NCBI GenBank assembly: GCA_036389255.1
Contig: DASVQI010000006.1
Coordinates: 186,001 to 250,000 of the forward strand
Length of the DNA stretch: 64,000 nt
Reading direction: 5' to 3'
Source of the DNA: JACVRN01 sp036389255
GTDB lineage: Bacteria > Acidobacteriota > Blastocatellia > Pyrinomonadales > Pyrinomonadaceae
Positions within the stretch are counted from its first letter, which is position 1, and every line of letters begins with the position of its first letter. The notes under the pieces are model-generated. The model was not told the origin of the DNA. It saw nothing but the letters and a program-made list of their open reading frames with translations, and ran no database searches. Both the position numbers and the translations under genes were made by a program. Positions 24,591-31,749 of this stretch are shown in pieces.

Positions 24591-25190
24591 ATGGATAAAT
24601 ACTACAAAATACTTGAGGTGCAGCGTGGGGCTTCGATTGATGAAATCAAGGCCGCGAAAATCCGCTTGCTTCAGATGTGGCATCCAGACTCTTATCAGCG
24701 TAACCCAGAACTTGCACGAATAGCTGAAGAAAGGACAAAGCTAATAAACGATGCTTATGACAAATTACTTGAATACTTAAAAACTGGTCGACAATCGCCT
24801 ACTTACTCAAAGCCTCATTCTGGCAACAGCGAATCAAACATTCAGACAGAATACAAGCGCCGCCAAGCTAACCGTAACCCTCAGCAGAAAGAGAAAGCAG
24901 ATCAAGAACATATTGCTAGAGATAATCTTAAACAGGAAAATAGGGCAGCACGTATTCGCGATAGAAGCGAAGAGATGTCAAATAGGCTAAACAATCATTT
25001 GGCATTATGTGGGGCCGCCGCCGGCTTTATCATCACCTTTATTATTGGTTTAATTATACATAATAACACTCCTGTACCAATAGAAATAGCCCTAGCAGGC
25101 TCGTTAGGAATGGCCCTAGCAGGCGCGATTGTTGGTCTTATCGTAGGGTGGATTGTGGCATGGATTCTTATAGATGCGAAGTTGATTTAA
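24591..25190 (+). CDS. J-domain membrane protein (cassette 5)
   Basis: This 199-residue protein begins with a J domain (about 2-62) with the HPD tripeptide at 31-33 (WHPDSY), which stimulates Hsp70 ATPase. A charged, Gln/Arg/Lys-rich linker (70-135) follows, then two membrane helices (about 138-160 and 168-195, with Gly/Ala-rich repeats LAGSLGMALAGAIVGLIVG). The J domain therefore faces the cytoplasm next to the membrane. It sits in a cassette with a small zinc ribbon. A chaperone-recruiting role is known for the family; the client is unknown. Confidence 0.82.
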   Translation: MDKYYKILEVQRGASIDEIKAAKIRLLQMWHPDSYQRNPELARIAEERTKLINDAYDKLLEYLKTGRQSPTYSKPHSGNSESNIQTEYKRRQANRNPQQKEKADQEHIARDNLKQENRAARIRDRSEEMSNRLNNHLALCGAAAGFIITFIIGLIIHNNTPVPIEIALAGSLGMALAGAIVGLIVGWIVAWILIDAKLI

Positions 25191-25233
25191 AAGGCGCAGT
25201 TTACCAATTGCGTTTGTCTCCATGTCAACCGCA

Positions 25234-25335
25234 GCCTAACAATTCATTTAACCAGAGAGCAAATTAGCTTGAAATTCATCGTTAGCTTAGCCGTAATTTA
25301 GTTGAACGTGCGCCCGGTTAATTCGGGCGTTAGAT
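25234..25335 (+). repeat. attC-like site 6 (best preserved)
   Basis: Left core GCCTAAC (25234-25240), the classical consensus, followed by AATTCATTTAACC. Right end GGTTAATTCGGGC with core GTTAGAT (25329-25335), matching GTTRRRY. CTAAC/GTTAG and TTAACC/GGTTAA pair. The length of 102 bases is typical for attC. Confidence 0.82.
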
Positions 25336-25362
25336 GGCTATCGTATTAACCGAGGAAGATAG

Positions 25363-26832
25363 ATGAGCAAGACTAAAGCTGAAAAGGACATCGAGGACGT
25401 AGATTTCATCATCAATGAGATTGTTCGCTATTCCTCAATGGAAGTTCGTGACCTCATGGCATATCTACGTGAGCATAAAAATGATTATTGGTATAGTGTC
25501 CCTCATCCAAGCGGAGGCGGAGGCCATCTAACCATGGGGGAGGCTGCTGGTCGCCGTTTTTACGAATTGGCAGCCCGCCATCTATCCACGCGCCCTGACT
25601 TAAACAACAACTTCGACATTGATCTTTTTATTAACGCAGTCAAAAAAGAGTTTGTCTGGATGTTTCTTAAAAAGGGAGAGAAAGAACTAAGTCAAAGAAC
25701 TCTCGACAAGATGTTAGCAGCAGCGGTGAAAAGAGCCAAGAAGGAGCATAAAGCCCTAACCCATTATATCCCTTGCATTGTTGTTTCAAGTAGCGAGCCG
25801 GAAGCATTCAAAATCGGGCCGGTTATCTTCGTCCGTATGGAAAAGTTTCTTCAGGAGCACAAAGCCGCTTTTGAAGCCGAAAGGGAGAGGATACGCGAAG
25901 ATCACATCAGAAGATGTCAGGAAGCAATCGCCAGTGGGAGGCCAGCAGAGGAGATAGCAACTCCTGATATATCTGAAGGGATTGCTAATCGCCTAGTTGG
26001 GGACACAATAGCATATTGTGAAAAGTTCAAATGGATGGCGATGGTCAGCATACCTGACTGTGATGTTACACTTTCACGAGAGCGCGCTGAAAGAGCGATA
26101 GAAGCCGCTCTCGATATTCTGAAGCTCTTTTTCGGGCGTTCACATGGGGAAAATCTAAGGCAGGGGCACTCAATAGGCGCACCTCCCAATACAGCTAATC
26201 TCACGCGAGAATCCGATGGAAAGTTTGATTTTTCCTTATCATGGTCATCACAGGATACACCTACAGGTAAGGAGTGGATCAATGTGTTGATTAAGCCAGA
26301 CGATTCTTATTTACGAGCAGCAGCATCAGCTCTTGATTCATGTGTTGATCCACAATATAGCTCGCATCTCAAAGAACGCTTTCTTGACGCAATGGCATGG
26401 TACGGGCAAGCAATATCAGAACAGCAAACCTCAGTGCAAATTGTAAAATATGTCGCGGCACTCGAACGCTTAACTGTAACTAAAAAGCTCGAAGAAGGAT
26501 TAACGGACACAGTAACGCGGCGGACAGCGCTTCTGAGCTATGATGGAACAAAAGAAGGCTATGAACGGGCGTTGAAAGATGCAGAAAAAGCGTATGATTA
26601 CCGCTCTGGCCTAATGCACGGCTCAAGATCGCCTTTCGATAAGGATTTGAAATTTGTTGCTCCTCTAGCGATGGAGATTACGCAAAGAGCTCTTTTTAAT
26701 AGTCTGAGAATTTTTACTGAACTCGATCATGAAGTTGGGAAGGCAAAAGCTAAGGACTTGGAGGCTAAGTACCTAAAATTAGAAAGCCAATTACCGCAAG
26801 GTTCAACAGAGAAACCAGCAAGTGCAGATTAA
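25363..26832 (+). CDS. HEPN-domain (ApeA-like) protein (cassette 6)
   Basis: This 489-residue protein has an unassigned N-terminal part with a helical, charged region (about 1-200) and a mixed middle domain (220-340). The C-terminal ~130 residues resemble the Apea-like HEPN domain: R414xxxxH419 in YRSGLMHG is the HEPN RX4-6H ribonuclease signature. HEPN proteins of this class act in anti-phage abortive infection and RNA cleavage. An antiviral or toxin role is inference from this motif. The gene has a cassette to itself, 28 bases after site 6. Confidence 0.7.
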   Translation: MSKTKAEKDIEDVDFIINEIVRYSSMEVRDLMAYLREHKNDYWYSVPHPSGGGGHLTMGEAAGRRFYELAARHLSTRPDLNNNFDIDLFINAVKKEFVWMFLKKGEKELSQRTLDKMLAAAVKRAKKEHKALTHYIPCIVVSSSEPEAFKIGPVIFVRMEKFLQEHKAAFEAERERIREDHIRRCQEAIASGRPAEEIATPDISEGIANRLVGDTIAYCEKFKWMAMVSIPDCDVTLSRERAERAIEAALDILKLFFGRSHGENLRQGHSIGAPPNTANLTRESDGKFDFSLSWSSQDTPTGKEWINVLIKPDDSYLRAAASALDSCVDPQYSSHLKERFLDAMAWYGQAISEQQTSVQIVKYVAALERLTVTKKLEEGLTDTVTRRTALLSYDGTKEGYERALKDAEKAYDYRSGLMHGSRSPFDKDLKFVAPLAMEITQRALFNSLRIFTELDHEVGKAKAKDLEAKYLKLESQLPQGSTEKPASAD

Positions 26833-26871
26833 AGTATTTTTCAAAAGGCTTATCGCTTCTCGGAGGGCGCA

Positions 26872-26930
26872 ATCTAACAACTCATTCGACTGGAGCGGAA
26901 TTAACTCAGCTGTAATGATTAACTTAGATG
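26872..26930 (+). repeat. attC-like site 7 (shortened)
   Basis: Left core ATCTAAC (26872-26878) followed by AACTCATTCGACTGGAGCGG. A degenerate right end, GATTAAC-TTAGATG, ends near 26930. It is about half the length of sites 3 and 6 and the GTT core is not intact. Confidence 0.55.
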
Positions 26931-26996
26931 CTATTCGTAGATTCTTCCCCTAGTTGATTTAGGGTTGCGCGTAACCCAGATTCAGAGGTAGCCACA

Positions 26997-27551
26997 ATGA
27001 AAGAAAAGGAATATGACACACTCCGACAGGAAATTATGCATTGGCAATCTCGGCGCTTCTCTGTAGTAACTGGCAGTTTGATAATTGTAATAGCCATTCT
27101 TGGATGGGCCGTAAATGCTCCTGATAAATGGTCATGGGCAGTGGTCTCATCCATCCTTTTCGCTATGCTTTCGATTGCTGGCTATATGACTTGGCTTATA
27201 GGCTTGTTAATCTCACGAATAAGTACATATCTTGAAGTGTTTCACGAGGATCATTCTGAGAACATCGGATGGGAACGAAGACATAGAATACCGAAAAGGA
27301 ATTTTATAAGCAGCAAAGGTGCTTACGCTACAATGTTCTTTGGCGTCGGAATTATATCACTTGCAGTTTCTCTTACAGTTTGTACGGCTCCGGCAACATC
27401 ACGAAGTATTACTCTTTTTTCCCTTTTCGTAGCTTCATTTCTGTCAATGATAATAGGCTTAGCATTTGGTAAACGCCCTTGGGATAAGTACATAAAGCAG
27501 TGGAAAGAAATTAAGGATCAAGAGACCCAGTTTATTGATGCTAAGTTCTAA
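26997..27551 (+). CDS. Hypothetical four-helix membrane protein (cassette 7)
   Basis: This 184-residue protein has four hydrophobic segments in two pairs (about 18-36, 45-68, then 112-132 and 138-158) with a basic loop between (WERRHRIPKRNF). The ends are charged and cytoplasmic in a simple model. I cannot assign it to a family; it resembles small inner-membrane proteins found alone in cassettes. The ATG is preceded by a weak ribosome site. It ends 12 bases before the last attC-like half-site. Confidence 0.6.
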   Translation: MKEKEYDTLRQEIMHWQSRRFSVVTGSLIIVIAILGWAVNAPDKWSWAVVSSILFAMLSIAGYMTWLIGLLISRISTYLEVFHEDHSENIGWERRHRIPKRNFISSKGAYATMFFGVGIISLAVSLTVCTAPATSRSITLFSLFVASFLSMIIGLAFGKRPWDKYIKQWKEIKDQETQFIDAKF

Positions 27552-27560
27552 GTTGGTTGC

Positions 27561-27590
27561 GCCCAGCAAGTCATTCAATCGGAGCGTCAA
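27561..27590 (+). repeat. attC-like site 8 (left half, array end)
   Basis: GCCCAGCAAGTCATTCAATC corresponds to the left half GCCTAACAACTCATTCAA with changes in the core. No right half follows. It closes the cassette array just inside the proposed right end of the element. Confidence 0.45.
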
Positions 27591-27644
27591 CAAGGAATAT
27601 TTCTCATATAATTGATCTATTGAAAGAAATAATTACTGATTATC

Positions 27645-27668
27645 TTGTGTGCCGGATGTGTGCCAACT
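27645..27668 (+). other. Candidate right attachment/integrase-binding site
   Basis: GTGTGCCGG (27647-27655) and GTGTGCCAA (27658-27666) are spaced 11 bp, mirroring the layout at 2848-2867 in the same orientation. The 415-base gap from 27552 to 27967 otherwise holds the last half-attC, an open but start-less frame and a terminator. Confidence 0.4.
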
Positions 27669-27689
27669 CAGCCAAACTAGGCTTACTAA

Positions 27690-27890
27690 GCCATACCCAT
27701 CTCTCACCGCAAAGTGCGGGAAAGCAATAAAACATTACTCTTCCGTACTCAGACAGACTCAATTAAAGATGTAAATTTTGCTGGCAGCACAGAGGGATGC
27801 CCGCGATACTTCCGCCGGGCAAGCTGGTTATTCAAGGACAATGAAGGGCCAGCGCAGAAGGCCGTAGAAGTGTGGCCGCAGGTGGAGTAG
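27690..27890 (+). pseudogene. Possible 3' remnant of a disrupted gene
   Basis: A 66-codon open frame runs to a TAG at 27888-27890 without any Met and without a plausible start, directly after a stop. Its composition becomes coding-like toward the end (PRYFRRASWLFKDNEGPAQK). It could be the tail of a gene broken by element insertion or an old fragment. I recognise no family. Confidence 0.25.
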
Positions 27891-27912
27891 CTGCGACATG
27901 CGGCATAAAAAG

Positions 27913-27942
27913 AAGCGGCGAGGCTTGATGACCTCGCCGCTT
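27913..27942 (-). terminator. Rho-independent terminator of the PEP-CTERM gene
   Basis: AAGCGGCGAGG (27913-27923) pairs perfectly with CCTCGCCGCTT (27932-27942) around an 8-base loop. On the minus strand the stem is followed by CTTTTTATG. It lies 26 bases after the stop of the minus-strand PEP-CTERM gene. Confidence 0.82.
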
Positions 27943-27967
27943 ACACTTCTTCTCTAAACTTTATACG

Positions 27968-28687
27968 CTATTCTTCGTTCTCCGTCTTGCGGCGCTTGAG
28001 TTTCCTAGCGGCCAGTCCGGCCAGCCCCGTGCCGAGCAGAATCATCGTCGCCGGCTCGGGAACAGGCGCTGCTCCTCGCCCCATATTCAGGTAGAAGCTT
28101 TCCGGCCCGCCCTGCGCGTTGAGTATCGTAGCTTCCAGACCCAATCTCAGATTCGGATTCGCCGCCAGTGCTGCCGCCAGTCTCTGCTGTGCCTCGGCAT
28201 CCAGCCCGAACATGTAATCGGCAGTCCCCTGACCGTTGCCTAAGAGCGACAGCGTCTGTGATTGTAGTAGCTGTGCCGTAAATACCGCGTTGCCCTGCGC
28301 GTCATAAGCAGTCAAGACCATGCCTGTGACCGTCACCGGGTCAGAGCCGAGGCCGCCGCTCGGTTCGTTGACGTTAAAGCCAATCAGAACATTTGAGTTT
28401 GTGGCGGACAATCCCAGCTCGCTTGCCAGCACAGTGTTATTGGTGCCGCCGCGAAGGGCGTCGCCAAAAATCTGGTCGCCGCTACCAGTCCAGCGAACTC
28501 CGCCCGATTCAGTTGACGACCTGCCGGGCGACTGTATGGAGAGAATAGTGCGGAGGCCGACACCGTCGGGACGCAGCTCGTTTGAGCCAACGAATACAAT
28601 TCCGTCCGCGTAAGCATTAGCAGATGACAAGCTTAGAAAGACGAACGCCCCTGCTACCAGCGCGAATGTAGATAAGATTCTTTTCAC
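27968..28687 (-). CDS. PEP-CTERM sorting domain protein
   Basis: This 239-residue exported protein has an N-terminal signal peptide (KRILSTFALVAGAFVFLSLSS) and a C-terminal PEP-CTERM tail: PVPEPATMILLGTGLAGLAA followed by the basic cluster RKLKRRK. The tail targets the protein to exosortase for processing at the envelope. The body is beta-rich, Gly/Asn/Ser-rich and unassigned. I chose GTG at 28685-28687 because GGGGGA lies about 11 bases upstream; an upstream ATG adds 9 hydrophilic residues. A sigma-54-like promoter candidate lies at 28739-28755. Confidence 0.82.
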   Translation of the reverse strand: MKRILSTFALVAGAFVFLSLSSANAYADGIVFVGSNELRPDGVGLRTILSIQSPGRSSTESGGVRWTGSGDQIFGDALRGGTNNTVLASELGLSATNSNVLIGFNVNEPSGGLGSDPVTVTGMVLTAYDAQGNAVFTAQLLQSQTLSLLGNGQGTADYMFGLDAEAQQRLAAALAANPNLRLGLEATILNAQGGPESFYLNMGRGAAPVPEPATMILLGTGLAGLAARKLKRRKTENEE

Positions 28688-28738
28688 GATTTCAACTTCC
28701 CCCTTGCGGGCCAAATTAGCGATTTCATCTACGAACTT

Positions 28739-28755
28739 TGCAAAACCGGCTTCCA
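28739..28755 (-). promoter_or_regulatory. Candidate sigma-54 promoter of the PEP-CTERM gene
   Basis: On the minus strand the bases read TGGAAGCCGGTTTTGCA. The -24 GG and -12 GC are 11 bases apart, one more than usual. The predicted start is about 40 bases before the GTG. PEP-CTERM genes in other bacteria are often sigma-54 and PrsR dependent, and a PrsR-like regulator is encoded at 54233. Confidence 0.35.
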
Positions 28756-28870
28756 GTCGCGCTGTTTTCTGAGCCTGAGGGCCGCCTCGCGCCTCTGTAA
28801 ACCTGACTTACTAATAGGCATAAGCGGCTCTGGTTTCCAAGAAAAATTAGATTAGTCTCCTTCCGCCCTT

Positions 28871-30286
28871 TTATTTCCGGTCTTTGAACTGTTGATAAAG
28901 CTCCGTCTGCCGATTGGTCAGGGGGACGCTGCGTCCGGCTATAAAGAGGTGGCGTATGTGTGTGCGCGCCTCCAGAATGTCTCCGTCAGCGATGACAAGG
29001 TTGGCAAGCTTGCCCGGCTCTATTGAGCCGATGCGGTCTGACGCGCCCATTATCTGCGCCGGATAGAGCGTCACGGCTTTGAGCGCTTCTTCACGCGGGA
29101 GGCCGAAGGCTGCGGCCATTCCAGCGTGATAGGGAAGGTCGCGCACCTGAGCGCCGGTGTCGCCCGTCGAGATGGCGAATCGCACGCCTGCTTCAGAAAG
29201 CCGGGCCGCGTTGGCGTAGAGCTGGTCGTAGTAATCGTCTTCGCGGTTAGGCAAATCCAGCACGCCCGTCAGAATCACAGAGACGTTTCGCTCGCGCAGG
29301 AAAGTGGCAATCTTCCAAGCATCGTTGCCGCCCAGAATGATTGGGCGCTGTAGGCGCATCTCTTCCGCAAAGCTTATGGCGGCGCGCATCTCCACTTCCC
29401 GGTCTGCGCGGACAATAATGGGCCGCTCGCCTCTTGCGTAAGGCGCAAGCGCAGCCAGCACCACGTTCTGCTCAGGGCGCGGCAGGGACTTGTCGCGCGC
29501 ATAAGCATCCTGTGCTTTGCCGTAGGCTTCCGCGTCTCGTATGAGCTTTCGCAACTGCTCTACCTGCCGGTCGCGCGTCGTGATGGCTTCGTTGAGATTG
29601 CTGGCGGCTTCGGGCGTGGAGGCGAAGTCGCGGCGGCCCCCGGCGCTTGCGCGCGGGAAGGTTATAACGAGCGCTGCTTGCGCCGTGACAGCCATCTCGC
29701 GCGGAGTCGTGCCGTCCAGATTTATCAAGGCGGCCTGTCCAGAGATGATGCCGCCGCGCGGGCTGCTCAGCACTGTAGTCACGCCGTTGGCGCGTGTGAT
29801 AGTGACGTGGGCTGTGTGCGGGTTGATGCCGAAGATTGCCTGCGCGTTCGGGTTCATGTCGCCGACTTCCGTCAGGTCAACTGTGCCGGGAGCGCCCGCC
29901 TCTATCTCTACGAGGCCGAGCGAAGTCCCGAGGTCAATCATGCCCGGATAGACGGAGAGCCCGCGCGCGTCCAACTCCTGAGCGCCCGCCGGAACAGTTA
30001 CGTTTGCTCCGACCGATTCTATCTTCCCTTCGCGCACGACGATTGTGCCCGATTCAATCACTGGGCCACTGACGGTCACAATCCTAGCGTTTCTAATCGC
30101 GTAAAGCCCCTGCGGTAGATTGCGGCCCTGCTGGGCGGTGATGGCTGCGGGCTGCTGTGCGCTCGCGCGTGCGCCCGCAAAGAGCGAAGCGGCGGCCACG
30201 GTCACGAGCGCGATGATGACAATCAAGCTCTTAGGGTACGACGGCCCGCCTGTGAGCCCGAATCTCATCAGCTTTGCTTTCATCAT
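28871..30286 (-). CDS. Secreted amidohydrolase-family protein, metal site degenerate (third in operon)
   Basis: This 471-residue protein has an N-terminal membrane/signal segment (about 20-42). The composite amidohydrolase fold follows: beta-sandwich strands ARIVTVSGPVIESGTIVVRE, then the barrel and a closing SIEPGKLANLVIADGD. The usual HxH metal motif after PGMID is replaced by LGTSLG, so metal binding and catalysis are doubtful. Its start overlaps the upstream gene's stop by 4 bases. Relatives are imidazolonepropionase-like exported hydrolases. It may be a regulatory or structural partner of the intact middle enzyme. Confidence 0.8.
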   Translation of the reverse strand: MMKAKLMRFGLTGGPSYPKSLIVIIALVTVAAASLFAGARASAQQPAAITAQQGRNLPQGLYAIRNARIVTVSGPVIESGTIVVREGKIESVGANVTVPAGAQELDARGLSVYPGMIDLGTSLGLVEIEAGAPGTVDLTEVGDMNPNAQAIFGINPHTAHVTITRANGVTTVLSSPRGGIISGQAALINLDGTTPREMAVTAQAALVITFPRASAGGRRDFASTPEAASNLNEAITTRDRQVEQLRKLIRDAEAYGKAQDAYARDKSLPRPEQNVVLAALAPYARGERPIIVRADREVEMRAAISFAEEMRLQRPIILGGNDAWKIATFLRERNVSVILTGVLDLPNREDDYYDQLYANAARLSEAGVRFAISTGDTGAQVRDLPYHAGMAAAFGLPREEALKAVTLYPAQIMGASDRIGSIEPGKLANLVIADGDILEARTHIRHLFIAGRSVPLTNRQTELYQQFKDRK

Positions 30287-31749
30287 TGGTCGTTACCTCC
30301 ATCCAACTCGTCATCGTCGTGGCCGTAGGCCGGGCGTCTTCCTCTGGGAAGCGACGGGGACGAGCCGCCTGAAGCGGGCGGGCGGTTGGGCTCCGCCTGT
30401 TCGAGCGTGGCCCGCTCGCGCTCCAAATCCGCGCGCCGCGCCAAGTCCTGCTGCCGGTCGAAGAAGACTTCACCGTCTATAAAAGTCAGCTCGACGCGCG
30501 AGTAGACGCTGAAGGGATGGCCGTTCCAGATGGCAAGGTCTGCGTCTTTGCCCACGTCAATGGAGCCTACGCGGGCGTCTATGCCAAGCTGCCACGCGGG
30601 ATTCATGGTGATGGTCTTCAGCGCCTCGTCTTCGGACAGGTCGCCGTACTTCATAGCCTTGGCGGCCTCTATGTTCAGGCGGCGCGCGCGCTCGTTCGAG
30701 TCGGAGTTGATGGAGGTGTTGACGCCTGCCCGCACAAGTATCGCCGCGTTGTAGGGGATAGCGTCGTAGGCTTCTATCTTGTAGCCCCACTGGTCTACGA
30801 AGATAGAAGCGCCCGCGCCGTGACGCGCAATCTCGCTCGCCACCTTGTAGGCTTCGAGCGCGTGCTGGAAGGTGCGAATCTTGAACCCGAACTCGTCGGC
30901 CAGTTGTATGAGCATCAGAATCTCGTCCGCTCGATAGCTGTGCGCGTGTACGAGCCTGCGGCCTTCTAGGATTTCGACTAGCGGCTCAAGCTGAAGGTCG
31001 CGGCGCGGCGGTATCAGATTCTTCTCATTTCGCTGTAGCCTAGCGCGATACTCGTCCCACGTGCGCTTGTAATCTCTGGCGCGCGTGAAAGCGTCGCGTA
31101 TCACTTCTTCCACGCCCATGCGCGTCGCCGGATAGCGGCGCGGCTGTCCCGCCGGTGAAGGAAAGTTCGTGCGCTTGGGGTTCTCTCCGAGCGCGAACTT
31201 TATTCCCGGCGGCGCTCCCGGAAATATGAACTCTTCAACGGGCCGCCCGTACTTTATCTTGACGACCACGTTCTGGCCGCCTATGGCGTTGGCCGAGCCG
31301 TGCAGGACGTTCAAGGTCGTGACGCCGCCCGCAAGCTCTCTGTAAAGGTCAACATCCGTGGGATTCAGCACGTCGCGTATGCGAACCATAGAGGTCACGG
31401 AATAGGTCGTCTCGTTGATGGCATCCACCATTGAGTGCGAGTGACAGTCTATGATGCCGGGCATGACGTACTTGCCAGTCGCGTCAATGACGCGCGCTCG
31501 CTCGGAGGCGCGTAGGTTCTGGCCGATGCCCACTATCTTGCCGCCCCTTATGAGGATGTCGGAGTTCTGCAAAGTGCCGTGGGAGACGGTCAGGATTGTG
31601 GCGTTGCGTATCAGCGTCTCTGCCTGAGCAGTCGCGGGCGCTTGATTGCCGCGCTGTGTGCGCTGCGCCCGCGTGCTTAACACGGGCAGCGCGCTAAAGA
31701 TTGAGAGCGCCAGAACTATTGCAATCGTTCTTCTCATCTCGATTCTCAT
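30283..31749 (-). CDS. Secreted amidohydrolase with intact metal motif (middle gene)
   Basis: This 488-residue protein has a signal peptide (IAIVLALSIFSALPVLSTRAQ). The metal-binding HSHS follows YVMPGIIDC, with later metal/catalytic candidates VHAHS, QHALE and the Asp in INSDSNERAR, so this copy looks catalytically competent. The fold closes with VGKDADLAIWNGHPF, typical of imidazolonepropionase and related amidohydrolases. The C-terminus adds an Arg/Glu-rich tail. It overlaps both neighbours by 4 bases, forming a tightly coupled three-gene operon. The substrate, perhaps a cyclic amide or dipeptide, is unknown. Confidence 0.88.
   Translation of the reverse strand: MRIEMRRTIAIVLALSIFSALPVLSTRAQRTQRGNQAPATAQAETLIRNATILTVSHGTLQNSDILIRGGKIVGIGQNLRASERARVIDATGKYVMPGIIDCHSHSMVDAINETTYSVTSMVRIRDVLNPTDVDLYRELAGGVTTLNVLHGSANAIGGQNVVVKIKYGRPVEEFIFPGAPPGIKFALGENPKRTNFPSPAGQPRRYPATRMGVEEVIRDAFTRARDYKRTWDEYRARLQRNEKNLIPPRRDLQLEPLVEILEGRRLVHAHSYRADEILMLIQLADEFGFKIRTFQHALEAYKVASEIARHGAGASIFVDQWGYKIEAYDAIPYNAAILVRAGVNTSINSDSNERARRLNIEAAKAMKYGDLSEDEALKTITMNPAWQLGIDARVGSIDVGKDADLAIWNGHPFSVYSRVELTFIDGEVFFDRQQDLARRADLERERATLEQAEPNRPPASGGSSPSLPRGRRPAYGHDDDELDGGNDQ

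Larger units (their letters stand above)
21428..27590 (+). mobile_element. CALIN: array of gene cassettes with attC-like sites, no integron integrase
   Basis: Ten small plus-strand genes of unrelated function are separated by sites with the attC plan: left core like TCTAAC followed by AACTCATTCAA, and right end like GTTAATTCGGGC followed by GTTAGA. Two sites are near-complete and base-pair at the cores (22556-22658, 25234-25335). One has a single core change (21988-22096). Others are shortened or half-sites. Gene and site orientation is uniform, as in integrons. No intI is present in the window, hence the CALIN call. The array sits at the right end of the integrative element, directly after the restriction operon. 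Confidence 0.75.
2846..27666. mobile_element. Putative ~25 kb integrative element
   Basis: The segment is A+T-richer than both flanks. It carries a tyrosine integrase, an XRE regulator, excisionase-like HTH genes, a primase-helicase, a type I restriction-modification operon and an attC cassette array. Both proposed ends contain two direct copies of GTGTGCC spaced exactly 11 bp (2848/2859 and 27647/27658) and share the 11-mer ATGTGTGCCAA (2846-2856, 27656-27666). Conserved-looking backbone genes resume outside: the zinc-ribbon gene on the left and the PEP-CTERM gene on the right. The exact ends are inferred. The TPR/peptide pair at the left could instead be chromosomal, with the true end just beside the integrase. 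Confidence 0.55.
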
